Below, one piece after another: positions 24,071-37,884 of a stretch of 64,000 nt of DNA; the stretch's first letter is position 1, and every line of letters begins with the position of its first letter. Under the pieces are notes generated by a model. That model worked only from the letters and a program-made list of their open reading frames with translations. It did no database searches and had not been told where the DNA came from. Made by a program: the position numbers and the translations under genes. This stretch comes from Monilinia fructicola (taxonomy: Eukaryota; Ascomycota; Leotiomycetes; Helotiales; Sclerotiniaceae), in the NCBI GenBank assembly GCA_008692225.1, contig VICG01000003.1, forward strand, positions 1,729,501 through 1,793,500, given 5' to 3'.

Positions 24071-25156
24071 ATAGGAGAGGACAGTTTATCTGGCTGCCTG
24101 AAGTTTGATGACAAGCCTTCTCAAGCCCATCAGCCCAAAGTCATGGACTAACAGTTGGAGCTTCCTAAGCTTCCGAACCAATCAATGGCTTTCCCACGTT
24201 CTCATGACAACTTCTCAAGCAAACCCTGGAATCGAAAGATTATTTTGAAGATCTTCTCATCTGCTGTACGGAGTATACAGTAGCAAAGGGCAGAGTTGCA
24301 TCTCCACTTATTAAAATTCCGCTTTCTTATCCTATTTGCCTGTCTACCATTTCCAAGATTCATTCCAATCGGGGCCAAAGCTTCATCGACCCAAAAAATC
24401 CTTAACCGTAGGGAAATACGGGAGTGAAGTGAAGCGAAGTGAAGTGAGTAAGTGATATGTGCCCAGCAGATGAAGGATATATATACTGTATGCTTCATGA
24501 TTTTTGTGTTTTTTGATGTTTCGAGACTTTTAAGAAGTGGATGGATGAATCTCTTCTTTCCAACCATCCTCCTCTGTTGCACTTGCATCGTCCCATCACC
24601 ACCATCTTCGCTCTCATCACAGCCACTTCAATCATATCTCATCTATTCGATCTATTATATATACCTTCAACCTTACAAAGCTGAGCAGCCAATCTTATAT
24701 CGAAAGATATTATTCAGCCATTATCAATCCTGGCTAGATCCCACCTTTAAAAGTCAAGTACCGGTAACACCGCAGACTTGTTACTTGCAATTATAGACAC
24801 TGCCAACGTTCACGCATAATCAGCTATACTTCATTAGACTAGATATTTTTGAAGCGTAGTCCTAGTGTGCGATAATCTCTATCATTTAGGAGACACAAAA
24901 CAGTTACCTATTCCAAGGTTATTGATAATCCTTCGTGGTTATATTTCCGTCATCGCCTCAGTCTCACCGATTTATGCCAATTTTTTGTAGCATACCTTAT
25001 ACTATGGTCCCCCGGGCTCATAGATGAACAAACATACCGAGGATTGATGTTTCGCAAAGTCTCATAGGTACAACCAACATGAAATCATGAGATCCAAGCC
25101 TTGAATCATTAATTTGAAAAAAAAGGGGAGGTATAAACTCCATTTAATCGACGCCC

Positions 25157-28100
25157 ATGGAAACTTCGAATATGGCTCCAGAAAAGCCACAGGATATTGA
25201 AAATGACGAGGAGGAGGAAAATACCGCTGGTATAAAGAAACCTGGTTCTAAAGCACAAGGCAGGAAAAGAACGAAAACAGGATGTTTAAGTGAGTTTATA
25301 GTTACAACATCCGGGGTGTTCTAATCGAGTGACTGACATACCCATTTTGCTCTCAGCATGTAGAAAACGCCGTATCAAATGCGGGGAGGAAAAGCCAACA
25401 TGTCAAAACTGTTCCAAGTCCAAGAGGCAGTGTGAGGGCTACAATCGGCGAGTTGTGTTTAAGGACCCGCTGAGTGCAACACGAGGGCCATTCGCCCAGA
25501 TGAATTTCTCATCATCAGGATCTGGTCGTTCAAATCAGCGTCGTGTTGAAGCTCCGAAACCTTCTACTTTGGCACAGGGGCAGTTACCGCATCTTGCGCC
25601 AAAACCAAATGATTCGGGCACTTGGAATAAGGCCCCACCTAAGTCTGTTGGCGAGACAAAATCGGGGTTTGAACAAGGCATTCATGTTTTTTCTGGTCGT
25701 GCGGTTCAAAACCCATCAAGTTCTTCTCAACACGCTCCAGAGGCGACGCCAAGCCACAAAGATACCGTGGACCGCTCATATTTACCGACTCCCGAACACA
25801 GATCATCGTCAACATCTGGACCTACTCACTATGATTTTAATGCCCTCTTTGAGCAGCAGTCGCCGTCCGGCGAACTTCACATTCCGATCACGCATGCGCA
25901 ACCGAGTCCGCTGCAATGGACCGTCAACCAAAACAATGCATCTCCCATCTATACTCAAGGACATGGCGATAATTCAAAGACACAATTTTCAATCCTCCCA
26001 CCGGCCGCGGTTCCCGCTCGCAGTGATTCAGGCTGGCAGAAAGGACCGTTCTCTCGTCCACCTAATCCAAGCTCAATCACTCCATATATCCCGATTACAA
26101 CACAAGTGACCTACGTTGTAGAACCGACTTGCACACCTCACTTTGAGTTGCCGCAACATTCCACACCAGCATCTGGAGGGAATTTTTCACGTCATACCGG
26201 TCCAAACATTCCAGATCAGATTACAGTCAATAAGAGCACTTATCTTGAAGGAGGGCATGGAAATGAACGGTTGTTGGATGATGACGAAATGAGCCTGGGC
26301 GATTATGCAGCAGATGACTTGGAACATGATATCTTCAGTGGTCATAATATAGACTACGGTATTGGAGCCGTCATTGCTCTTCAAGCTCGACAGAATGCAC
26401 AGGATCAAAGTCTTCGTTCTTTCACCTCGTGGATCGACCGGGCCGATATGCTATCAGCTTATAATCCTTCACTCCGATCGTCTCCACTCAATGACAGTAT
26501 GACAGCTAGGATATTTTGCCATTTTATCAATGTAACTGGGCCAAGTATCTCAATGTTCGAACGAAATCCTGCCAATCCTTCCTTGATATTTCAGGGGAGA
26601 TCTGTGCCATCTTCTCAGCAACATATATGGACTTATACGTTCCCAATGCTTGCCTTGAAGAACGAAGCACTTCTCCACGCAATACTCGCACTAGCCAGCT
26701 TACATATTGCAAAATTACAAAATACTCATATAACGGCATCTTTGAAGCATTATGCAATCGCTCTACGAAGGATTGCAAAGAGCGTCAGCGTACCGGGGCG
26801 CCGAGAACAACCTGCTACTTTAGCGGCAAACATGCTTCTCTCTTTCTATGAGTGCTGGTGCGCTGACCACCAAAAGTGGACTAACCATCTGCTTGGGACG
26901 AGAACTCTGGTGAGAGACATTGATTTCACCGGCATGACTCATCATCTTAAGATAATGAGGGCACAGCTACGCAATGAAGACCGCGCCCGTCATCGCGAGG
27001 AGCAGATACATATGGGTGCAACATTCATTGAGGACAAACGCAAATTCCCAGCCTCGTTGGAAGACGTGGATGAGAATATTGTTGGGGTTTTGATGGGTCG
27101 AAGGCTCCGTTACGATGAGTATGGACATATAATAGACGATGTTCGGGAGAACACCGAAAATAGAGTTTACAGTCCTAAAGACATTGAAACCTATGAGATG
27201 CAACGCGATCTTGTGTGGTGGTACTACAAACAAGATGTTTATCAAAGTATATTGGGCGGAGGGAAGCTTTTCACAGAATATGACCGATGGAGTCTTTGCC
27301 CTCCACGTGCTCCTCTCGGTCGACTTGATGCAGTATACGGCACATTTGATCATCTTATTCTTTTGATGGGACGGCTTGCAGACTTTGCGTCCAAAGACTT
27401 GAAGAGGAAAAGACTAGCCATGAAAGCTGCCAATAATTCCACAAGCAACCAAATGCCAAATTTTGCAGGTATGGTGCCCAATGTCAAAGAGGCAACGCTT
27501 CCAATGGGGTTCTCGCCTACATATAGTAGTTCCCCTCAAAGCTCCGAAGGCGACGATATGGATCTTGAAGTTCAAAGGCTCGAGGCAGAAGAAGAATGGC
27601 AAGACATTCGCAATGCTTTCAGCGTACTTGAAGATCATTTTGGTGAAGATTTTCAACCTTTGGGTGAAGAATTCTCGACACCAGCCCAAACACCCTTTGG
27701 TCCAGCTTTGCAATATCGAACTTATGGCATTACAGGCATCTGGTTGAACTATTATATGGCTCTCATTTCTTGCCACCGATCTCACCCTTCTATGCCACCT
27801 GCAGCCATGGTAGCTGCAGGTATGGCGGCTCGTAAGACGGCGTTTTTTGCGAATGAGATTGGGCGTATCTCTGCTGGCATTGCACCAGACCTGAGTATGA
27901 CAACTCAGGTAAACCCAGGAGTTGGCGCAGCGCTTGTGGAAAGTTCTACCTGCTTATTTCTGTCCGGCATCCAGGCAAGTCTGCAATCTTCAAGGTTAAC
28001 TTTCGTGTGCTAATTAGTTGTAGTATCAGGATGCGGACCAAAGGACGTGGGTAATATGCCGGCTTAAAGATATTGCTCGCTTGACGGGTTGGGAAACAGC

Positions 28101-28421
28101 ACTTTCAAGTATGTAAATTCTTTGTCTTCCATGAATTGAATGACGTCTCTTCCTTTGCTAACCATTGCAGTTGCTACCGGTTGCGAGACATCTTGGGTCA
28201 GGGCTGCAGAGATGGGGAGGGGTCCGCCATATGAAAGAACGAGGGATGAGCGAGTAACTCCACAAGCATGGAATCCTGCACGGAATGTCGAAAGAAGTGC
28301 GCTACGAGACCAGCATGCTCATGATCAAAGATTTGTGATTAGCACTCAAGAGAGGATTCACTATGCTCTCGGCGTGTTGGGTGTCCAGGATGATTTTGAG
28401 AATCTAGATTTAGATTCATAA
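25157..28421 (+). CDS. Zn2Cys6 fungal transcription factor
   Basis: A nuclear DNA-binding regulator with an N-terminal Zn2Cys6 binuclear cluster, whose six Cys follow the C-x2-C-x6-C-x6-C-x2-C-x6-C spacing (residues about 43-70, CRKRRIKCGEEKPTC). The rest fits the fungal-specific middle-homology region (Fungal_trans_2 type), with long Ser/Pro/Gln-rich linkers between. Four exons: 25157-25289, 25357-27974, 28024-28108 and 28171-28421, giving 1028 residues. The first intron splits the zinc cluster, as is common. The second intron (27975-28023) begins with GC, in CAG|GCAAGT; no GT donor nearby keeps the frame. The target genes cannot be told; the nearest genes are GH92 and the repeat block. No damage is seen. 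Confidence 0.88.
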
Positions 28422-30369
28422 CCAATTAAGTTGAAATATTTTTGAAGGTGACTTGTGAAATTCAAACACAAGCTAGCACAGGCTATATGATACAAATCAG
28501 AAGAACAGAAATCTGGAATTCGTGTTATTAGTATGAAGATCAGTTCCGAAAGAAGTAGCAGACACCTTGTCCAACCAGAAAATATATCAAAAATCGGAAT
28601 CGACTGATTATCGACGATTGGGATTCCTTGATTTGGCGACAATCCCATTCATCATCAGAAACTATCATTTGGATGCCAAATCAAGAGCACTGGCCCCGCC
28701 CACCTCCAATTCCCAGCTTATACGGCTTCCAAAATGCTCTATCCCACTCCAGATCATATCCGCCCACTCGCGTAAGCTTTAATCCCGCCTCCTCCAGCAG
28801 CTTCCTCCAACATGGGATTCTGGCGATATCAGCCAATAATCTGGAGTACGCCCCAGCACTTCAAACGACTCGAAAAGTCCCTCGGATCTCGCCTTGCATC
28901 AACGAATACGAACCTCGAATCTGTCACCCTCGCCATCCTCCTGGGCCGTATCTCCACATGCAGTCGTTCGTGTGGGCCACCGCTACGGCGCCTGGTAAAT
29001 CACCACTCCTCACACGACCGGTAAATCATCCCGCGCATGCGTTGCGGCAAGCTGCGCGCGGATCGTCCCCTCCGCCATGGATATCCACGGGGAGTCTGGG
29101 ATTGAGAGCATGGCGGTGAAGACGTGTGCGGTAGGATTTATATATATACCCCTGTGCATTTTTGGGGGAAGTACAGTCATGAACAATGCTACAGATCGAG
29201 TGGTCATGAGGGATTGGACGGTGGCGATGGCGATGGACGGTGCTGCGAGGGGGGCTACTCGGAAATTGAGATTCCGCCTTATGCGTATGAGTGGTTGAGG
29301 GTGCTGAGGGTTAAAGCGGAAGGGGGGAAGGGGGAAGGGACATAGGTATCTGGGGATAATTTTCACGGAGGAGCGTGGTTTGGGGTATGGCATGGTATGA
29401 TATGGTATGGTATGGTATGTGTACACATCAGAACTTCTTCAACGTGCGACAATCACACGAGAGTCATCGCATTCCTCTCCTCGCACCATGATGATTTTCC
29501 CACCCAGAGTTTGGGAATATCTAAATGGCTTAGCGGAACCTGACACGTTGAAATGCAATGAGATGAGACGAGACGAGACTTCCTCATTATACAGAACTGT
29601 TTAGATGTAATCAATTCTCCTATATCATCTTATCTCCTCAAGCGAGATGATCAGCAGGAATCTATAATCCAAAGGGTTTTTTTTGTTGCATATCTCAAAA
29701 TGGGATTGAAAAGGTTCGAAATTGGAATTGAACTTAAATCGCTAGTACCGATTCTAATAAATGTCCATCTGTCCCCCCATCCCAATCTATCCCTTCCCGC
29801 ACACAAGAACAATAGCCCCTCAATGTAAAAAAGTCAGGCTGAATCGATATCTCAAACTCCACAGCCTTGATAACTGTCATAAGAATCACCAATCTTGATT
29901 CTCAAAGCCCTGGGTGAGGTTTATATCTTGTGACATGGGACGATCGTTTCTCTCGTGTGTGAAATAGTAGAGACCTCATTTTTGATCATATCTTGCCATA
30001 ATTATCGAATACGAAGCAACATTCTTCTCCAAAAGGGTAGTTGTATGTCTCATAAATGCAATATTTTCCAACATGTTTGGAGAATCACTACTAATTTGCG
30101 ATTTCCACAATTCTGATTCTTGACGCTCTACTTCTGGTACCGTGAGACGAGAGTCTCTTGAGTTCCGATCTGATGGCTTACATTTGATAATGGGGAGAAT
30201 ACGTTAATAATACAACTCATAGAATCATAATTCTTCCTGGCATTCCATTCATGATAAAACTGCTTTCCTTCCCATATGCACCGTTGAAAATTTCATCTTC
30301 CATCCTCACCCAACCCGCTCAACTCCCATCTTAATCTCCAAATAATTGCAACTAATCGGAACAAGTCCT
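28422..30369. other. Intergenic region with possible decayed coding sequence
   Basis: No intact gene. Between about 28.6 and 29.3 kb GC content rises and several short frames on both strands look coding-like, but none is long, none joins by clear splice sites, and I recognise no family. It may be a gene relic. 29.4-30.4 kb looks like ordinary intergenic DNA with a short GGTAT run at about 29385-29417. Confidence 0.4.
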
Positions 30370-33300
30370 TCAAAAGGCGAATGACCTCGTATCCATCCTT
30401 GTAACCGAGCCTGGTCGTCCGCTTGCCGTATTGTTTCCTGCTCCATCATAACCTACATACTCCCCCAAACTTGGTGGTAAATCACTAACCCTTGTCCCCC
30501 AAGCACTTTCCTTCTCCCCAAGCACCAAAACCAATTCCTTCCCTTCCGTAAAGAAACTATGATCGATCCAATTTTTCGTATACGGTTCGCCATTCAATGT
30601 TGCAGATTGGATGTATATATTTTTATAGGAGGGATCGAAATTCACGTTTCTGATGATGGCGGTTTTGTTCGTGAGAGGTGAGGTGATAGATACGGATTCG
30701 AAGTAAGGGGGGATGATTAGATAGACGTTTTGACCCGGATTGGGGAAGAGTCCCATCATACTGAAAGCGAGGAAAGATCCCATGGCGCCCGAATCGTCGT
30801 TTCCAGGAAGCCCATCATTTGTTGGGGAAAAAAAGGCCGGAACATAGAAGTGGGAGCGGAGGGCCGATAGAGCGGGACGACCTGCGTAGTGGTATTGGAA
30901 AACAGTTAAGAAGGCAGGTTCATTACCGATATAGGTTATTTTACTATCGTGGAGGTAGTCCAGGCGTTTGATAAACGCGGCGGGCCCACCGAAAGTGCTG
31001 ATGAGAGTTGCTTGATCGTGAGGTACGAAGCTGGAGGTAAAAATGATCAGTTAATATCTGTGTGGATTCCTGCAAGTTTGAGATTTGACGGGAGATCGAG
31101 TTGAAGAGAACAGAACATACAAAGAATATTCCCAGATACTACTTTCGAAGGTCTCAGCTCCCGAGTTTTGCAATGAGCAAACACTATTACTATTGTCTAT
31201 GTTGCTGCACTTCAAAGGATCCTGAAGACCCCATGTTTGGTTGAGATATTTCGGTTGAAAAAATCCCTTGAAACCTGTATTGGTACCGTTCTGAAGGTAT
31301 GATGCTTGTTCAGCATTGTAGAGATTTTGCCAGTTTTCGCTACGACCGAGATACTTTTGAACATCTGATTCGTGGCCTCCTAATCTGGAGCCCATGGCAG
31401 CAATTACAAAATCATTGTAACTGTACTCTAACGTTCTAGAGACACTTCGCGTCATGGTGCCGAAACCTTTGTAGTCGACTATATTGTATTAGTTTGAGAT
31501 CATTGACAAGAATGTCGATTTCGGGAGATTTTGGTGTTACAAGAACGTACAATCTTGGACCGGGATATATCCAAGGGCTTTCCAGGAATCTAAACCACCA
31601 CGGCCCTCGGTTGACCAAGCGTAAGGTTCAACTTCCGCATCTTTAACTACTGCTTCGTAACCGAGATCCCAATCTATACCGTCGGTAAGGCCTTTGATAT
31701 ACACATCCGCAAGGATAATATCTGCATTTGAGCCACCTTGAGTATACCCTTTGCAGAGACTCATACGGCAGTCAGGAAGCCATCCCTCGTGAACATCTGA
31801 AGTGCATGTCAGCTTATCACGTGTTAGACTGACGCTGGGTAATACTAACAAGTATCGATTAGTGAGCGAACCATTTTTGCCATAGTAGCAGGGTCTAAAA
31901 CCGTCAAGAATGGCGCTTGGGAACGGAATAGATCCCAAATGCTAAAAACAAATCAGTACTTCTTTCAACATCGATGATTGGAACCTACCAGTAGAAGGAG
32001 TCAAAGTAAGGTTCATCACTCTGCCACAATGGATTCTCGCCGGTGTAATCCTGGGGATTGACCATAGTTCTATATATCCCACTGTAAAAGTTCGTCAAAA
32101 AGGAAGAGTTAACACCTTTTGCCGACACTTGGATGGGTGAGATCTTTTTGCGCCAAGCAGCTTCTGACGCATTCTGTACAGCAGCAAAGTCAAAATCAGG
32201 GATCTCTGATTCGGCATTAGCGCATGCTTGAGCGCTGCTGATGTAGCTGACACCAACACGCGCCAGTATTCCATCACCAGGTGACTTGAAACGATTGAAC
32301 GCCCCTCCTGGAAGCGGGTATCCATTGATTGAACGAGAAATTTTGAGATCTTTGACATCAGTACTGGCACGACTATTGACAAAAATGCCATTGTCTCGGA
32401 TTGGAGCACCCGAGAAATCTGCACAAAAGTAAAGAACGTAATTTCCAGAACCAAAACTTGGCAAGAATCTACCGCTCCCAGTCATTCTCCCAGTTTGTGC
32501 ATCAACAGAGATGGTGGCATTGTCTTGACGTGAATCAGATAAATCTGTCAAATCCATCAAGATTAAGGGGCTGGAAGCATTCCCATTGGAAGTAGAAGGG
32601 AATTTGAATCTAAACAGTGATGTATGCTGAGTTGTCGTCATGTCCACAGCAACACCACTCGACAAAGTGAGACCGAAATATCCTGGAGATGCCTTTACCG
32701 AATCTGGTACGAAAGGAGTCACTCTTTCTTTCTTTGGATAAGTGCATCCATCTACTATATCCCCTTTGCATCCTGCGTAGGGAAACAAGGCAAAATTTCC
32801 TAATGATGGAGAGCCTCCAGTTCCAGAATCATGCATACTGGAAAATCCGGTAATATTACTGCCATCTGTGGTAAAACCACCCTGATTACTACCAGAATTT
32901 GTATCCGCAACGGCTTTCGCCATTCCTAAGTAACAGCATCAGCAGGGGACTTGACCCAGATGTTTAGAGTGATAGAAATGCCATCCTATTCATGTCACTG
33001 CCATCATCCGTTTGTAAAGCTGATATACTTTCAGGAGAAATCTTGTGGGAATAGCTTACCATAAGGAACTGTTGCACCAGGAAATATGTTTCCTTTCAAG
33101 CATTGTCAGCAGAAGAAAGAATACATAGCACTCGGGAACCGAACCTCCATTACTACTTCCAATCAATTGATCAACATAATCGAGTACATCATAGGACGAT
33201 GAGTTCGTTGTAGCATTCTGACCGGCAACGATGTTCCAAATCGTGAAAAAACGCGAATACATAAAGATTGTGAAAGAAAGCCATGACAAGCAGTAAGAAA

Positions 33301-33422
33301 AGCAAATGAATAAAAGTGATACAGAAACTGCTGCCGTGAGGAGCTCAGAAAAATAGAAGTCGGGATATATAAGATCTACTCTACGTACTTTCAAAAGGTA
33401 AGATACGGAATGAGCGCTGCAT
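30370..33422 (-). CDS. Secreted alpha-mannosidase, glycoside hydrolase family 92
   Basis: GH92 enzymes are calcium-dependent exo-alpha-mannosidases; fungal members are secreted and trim alpha-1,2-mannose. Exons fit in phase at 33145-(5' end unclear), 33060-33092, 31989-32925, 31850-31941, 31551-31796, 31121-31478 and 30370-31030. Motifs: DYVDQLIGSSNGGNIFPGAT at the N-terminus, HDSGTGGSP, FDSFYCIWDLFRSQ, HEGWLPDCRMSLCKGY, WEYSFFVPHDQ, and GNDDSGAMGSFLAFSMMGLF, which holds the catalytic-region acidic residues typical of the family. All introns are 50-90 nt except the one at 32926-33059. The first exon is unresolved: an ATG at 33420-33422 would need another intron, and the upstream frame is rich in hydrophobic residues, as expected for a signal peptide. 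The body is intact. Confidence 0.88.
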
Positions 33423-34634
33423 ATCAATTCCCATTAAGGAAGCTCCAAACTCTAATAATGCATTGCAGGGACTTTCCTGACGGGTAAGAGTTGTGATTGC
33501 TGTACCAATTCTCGTTCAATACAAAGTTTAGATTAGTAGGTAGAGACTTCTACCTAGGCAAATGTGTTGTATGCAGGGGAATGCGTTTTACGAGTGAGGC
33601 TAGACGAATGAAATGCTTCATTTCAGTATGCATCGTCATATCTTCATCTCTTCACATCTTCATCGCTCCGTCGCCAATCCTCCCCCGCACGCCTTATGCA
33701 GGTCCCCGCAACCATCTACTGGGGTATTTCAAACTATGATCCTTGATGATGAGAAAAAGAGCAGGAACAAAAAGCAACAAAAGGATAAATGTTGCTTAAA
33801 AAAACAAGAAAATGTCCACCCGATACTAACAAATTCAATCTTTTTCTTCACTGCACAGTATCTTCCGACTCGATGAGCTTGTCTCGCTCTTGGATGTCTT
33901 AAATCCTTTTTCATGGATATGCAGATCGTGATAATCGCATCTGAACAATATAACTGGCTTGAGAACCTGTAGCTCATTTCGGGTGCAGAAACGTTATTTT
34001 GTTTGCTTGCGTCGATGGCATGATTTGATTGATACGAACCGTTGTTGTATCACGTTGTCCTGCAGTCTGCACATGTGTGTTGCTGCTGTGGTCAAAATCA
34101 GGATTATCAAAATCCAAGGTCTGTATGTATTCGGCCATTCGTTATCGTTGTTATCCGTTTCTGAAGTTTATCGAACATTGAATTTAATTTTCAGACTTCA
34201 GAGTCAAGAAAGTAAGAAAACCATTGAGATGAGGTCTGAAGTTTGAAGTTTGAAGTTTGAAGGGAAACAAACAACATGAAGGAAGCTTAAGCCGACGGCT
34301 AAATCTCGGTTACAGCAATCCTTATGCGCGATGGTCGAGTTACTAGGTAGACATTCACGAATGCATTTTTGGTTCTTACAAGTATAACATACCCAAATCA
34401 TATTTAAAATCCGCAACGATCACATCTAAATTGGAAAATGATATTTCAAGCTATATAATCATTCCATTGTAACTGAACTAATGTAAAGGTTCAAGTACTC
34501 CATCCCAGTGTCCCGATTCAATCAAAGCGCCATCGCAAGACCCAATCAAACAATAAATGCAAAGAGATCTATCATCAATCCCAATTTTCAAACTCCTTAT
34601 GCAATCCAGAAGTAATCATAATGTCGTAAAGTAA
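33423..34634. other. GH92 upstream region and reductase 3' flank
   Basis: About 1.2 kb between two minus-strand genes. Nothing coding is convincing. It contains a tandem gtttgaa run at about 34238-34261. The half nearest GH92 is presumably its promoter. Confidence 0.6.
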
Positions 34635-37600
34635 TCAGGCACGCCATTGTCTCATCCACAACTTCAACCAGTCTTCGTTGACTGGTCCCACCTTGCCCAA
34701 TGTTTTGCTCTTCTCCACCGTCTTATCCGTCTCCAAAGTGGCTAATGGAGCACCCTCACTCATGCCCTCATAAAACTCAAGCAATTTGATTCCACGATTC
34801 TCCTTAATCTCACCTCGCTCAGCAGAGGCTCGAAGACGATTGACCCATTCGGACCATTCGACGATTTCACATTCAGATCCGATGTCCTTGACGAGGACGG
34901 GGTTGATATCCGACCATCTGATACTGGTGGGATTGACGAGGTGATAGAAGGGAGTAGAGGTGTATGGGTAACCTGTGGAGGCTTCGGGGGGGTTGGAGAG
35001 ATCGGCGAGGTCAACAATGACGTTTGAGAGGACGTCAACGGGGACCCAGTCGATACGGTCCATAGCTGCTAGCTTATTGGGTACAGATTTCAGGTATTGT
35101 GATGTAGAAACAATCTATATGATAAGCCGTTAGTATTTTGCTTCTTTCGTCAAAACATGTGAGAGACTTACGGTTGGGAACCACTCCTGAAGATTCCATC
35201 TGCCCGCCTCCTTCTTGACAGGACCAGCTACTTGACCAACACGTAGCACCTGTGTTCGCACACCACCAACCTTCTGGGCTTCCACCAAAAGAACCTCAGA
35301 AATAAGCTTGGAGCCACCGTAGCCCATAGCTGCTGCATTCCAGTCATCGATAATGCGTTCTGGAATTGGCTTCTCCCAATCCTTTCCTTGGGTAACACCG
35401 ATAGAAGAAATGAAAGAGAAGATGGCGTTATGCTTGGTCGCAGCAGCAAAATCAATGAGATTGCGCACTCCTCGGATATGAGGTTCAAAGGATGCCAGAC
35501 TTAGATTAAAGTCAACTTGCCATTGGTTGTGGATAATATGAGTAGTATTACTCAACAACTCATCGTACTTCTCCTGGTCTAAACCAAAGCGTGGTTGAGA
35601 CATATCTGTCTTGAAAAATTGAACCTTGCTGAAATCTGTCTTGAGACCATGGCTATCGCTAGCTCCTCTCTGTCTTTCCTCGCCATTAACAGCTCGGTTA
35701 AGGGCGTATACTCTAGAGACATGTGGTAATGATACCAAGTGATCGAGTATATAGCTGCCCATCGAACCGGTACTTCCTGTCAGAATAACAGAAATTTGGG
35801 ATGTCGAATCCTTAACAGTACTTCCAGAGACCTTGGTTGGCAAATCCTTGGCATATTTTTCAAACATTTGCTGCCTCTCATCGAAAGTTGTCTTTGAAGC
35901 ATCCTCTTGGTTCTCTGATGGATGAGCAAGCTTGTAGAGTGTCGATGCAAGAGATTTGACAGTGGGGTTATTATAAATTGTGCTGGCTTGCAACTTCTGG
36001 CTCTCCACGCCATCCCTTTTCAAGGCCGATCGCAGTTGTCGCAAGAGAGTGAAGACTGATAAAGAATCAAATGATCCACTCGAGAAAACATCCTCATTGA
36101 TGTCAAGATCCTCCAAACCAGCGATTTTTGCAACCAAACCCTTCAACGCAGTAGTCAGGGAATCCAAGGAACTGGTTTCGAGGTCGACATCATCATCACC
36201 CTCTGAATTGGAGAAAAGTTCTTCGATTTCTGGTCCGTATAACTCAATTGTTGCTGCACGTTGAACGGTTCCTTTTGCGGCGCGCAGGAATGGTTTTTTG
36301 GGGGTTGCAAAGGTCACAAAGCCATCCTTGATCTGAGCATGAGATGGCGATCCTTTGTTTGCAGTATCAATGAAAGGCTGGATACGAGCAATCAATTCCT
36401 TCTTATTGCTTTCTGTCACTTCAACCGAATCATTTAACTCGATGATGACCCCAGGTTGGAAGCGAGCTTGCCCAACGATGATTGCTGAGCGTACATCGGG
36501 GTGTTCGTTAATGATGTGCTCCATCGTGACCGGGTTTAGCTTCTCACCGTTTGAAAAGACGATGATATCATCTCCTCTGCCGCGGTAGAGCCAAAGATCT
36601 GGTCTAGTAGGATGCTTTTGATACAAATCTTTTGTGGAGATTTCATTGAGCTCGGGGAAGGTATGGAACATTCCTTGCAAACTTTGTAATTTTGGGTCTC
36701 GCACAACAAACATCTCATAAACACCCTTTGCCCTCTCAACAAAGTTCAATCCATTGTCGCGATGGAACTTGAAGTATCGCCAATCCTCTCTTCCCGGCCA
36801 GATTAATGAGTAAAGGCCAGCTTCGGTGCTTCCAATCAAATTCTGAAGAACCGTGAGCTTGGTAATGATATCTCCAGCCTGTTGCCCAACCGGCCCGCCA
36901 CCGTAAGTAATGAACTTGATCTCTTTCTTCTGCAACAGCTCTAAGCTCGAGGGGGAGTAGGCAAGCTCTTCAACCGTTGATGGAGCAATCATCAATGCAT
37001 CGATGTTCGCGTGTTCCATCATGTCATCCACTAAACTAGGAGTTATAGGGACGGATGGTGATGCCAAGACAATGTCCAGTTCGTGATACAATGTGCAGAA
37101 AAGACTTATGAAAATGCCGGCAGCATGGAAAGCTGGAAAGGTTGAAAATGCCCTAGCTCCTACCCACTTCTTTGAAAGCAGTTCCTCTCCCTCTTCACAT
37201 TCAACCAAATGCTGTGCATCCATGACGGCGCCCAAAGCGTGTCGTACAACAATAGGTTTGGGAAGACCAGTTGATCCAGATGTGTGTAGGACAAGACAGG
37301 GCTCGGCAGAAGCTTCGGCCCATGTTTTGTTGTAGGCGTAATGTGGAACAGGGGTTTCGTCAATGAAGAAGTCGATTTCTGGGCAATCGAGAACGGTCAT
37401 TGGGTGTACCTTAAGGACATCACTAATGTTTCCAGAGCCGTTACTGGGTAGTAGCCAGATGTTACACTCGGCTTGTTTTATGACATTGAGATGTCCTTCC
37501 ACGCTATTCCTAGGGGAATTGAGGAGGATCTTGTAACCAGTTTTAATGAGTGCCAAGGCAAGGATTTGGTATCTCACATCCCCTTCAAACGAGTTAGCTT

Positions 37601-37884
37601 ACAGACTCAGGTTAATTTGTTAAAGCTCTAAAGTTACCTGGGCCAGTATATCCCACAGATGGGAAGTTCTCTCCCTTTCCAAGCGACTTTTCAATCCACC
37701 AAGCAGCTCTGTTAACTGAGTTGGCCAGGCGCTTGATTGATATGTCAACAAAACCGTCTGTTGCTTTTGTGGTTTTCGCAAATGAAAATATGATACGATT
37801 AGGGTTGTTTACAGCCTCTTCATCGAGCAAGGTTGGCAGCAATCGCTGTCCGTAAGCTGGAGTTTGTCCTTGAACTGAGCCCAT
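34635..37884 (-). CDS. NRPS-like adenylate-forming reductase (A-T-R)
   Basis: A three-domain adenylate-forming reductase: it activates a carboxylic acid as adenylate, loads it on a carrier domain and releases it as aldehyde with NAD(P)H. Exons 37638-37884, 35172-37582 and 34635-35114 give 1045 residues. The adenylation domain spans about 20-550, with A3 motif LVLHTSGSTGLPKP near residue 180 and YRGRGDDIIVFSNGEKLNP later. The carrier domain has EDVFSSGSFDSLS near 595, Ser in DSL being the attachment point. The reductase has the Rossmann motif VILTGSTGSMGSYIL near 685 and YGGSK, the Tyr/Lys catalytic pair. There is no condensation domain. Members make small aromatic or aliphatic aldehydes; the substrate here is unknown. 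No other biosynthetic gene is adjacent except GH92, so it looks like a stand-alone enzyme. Confidence 0.9.
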
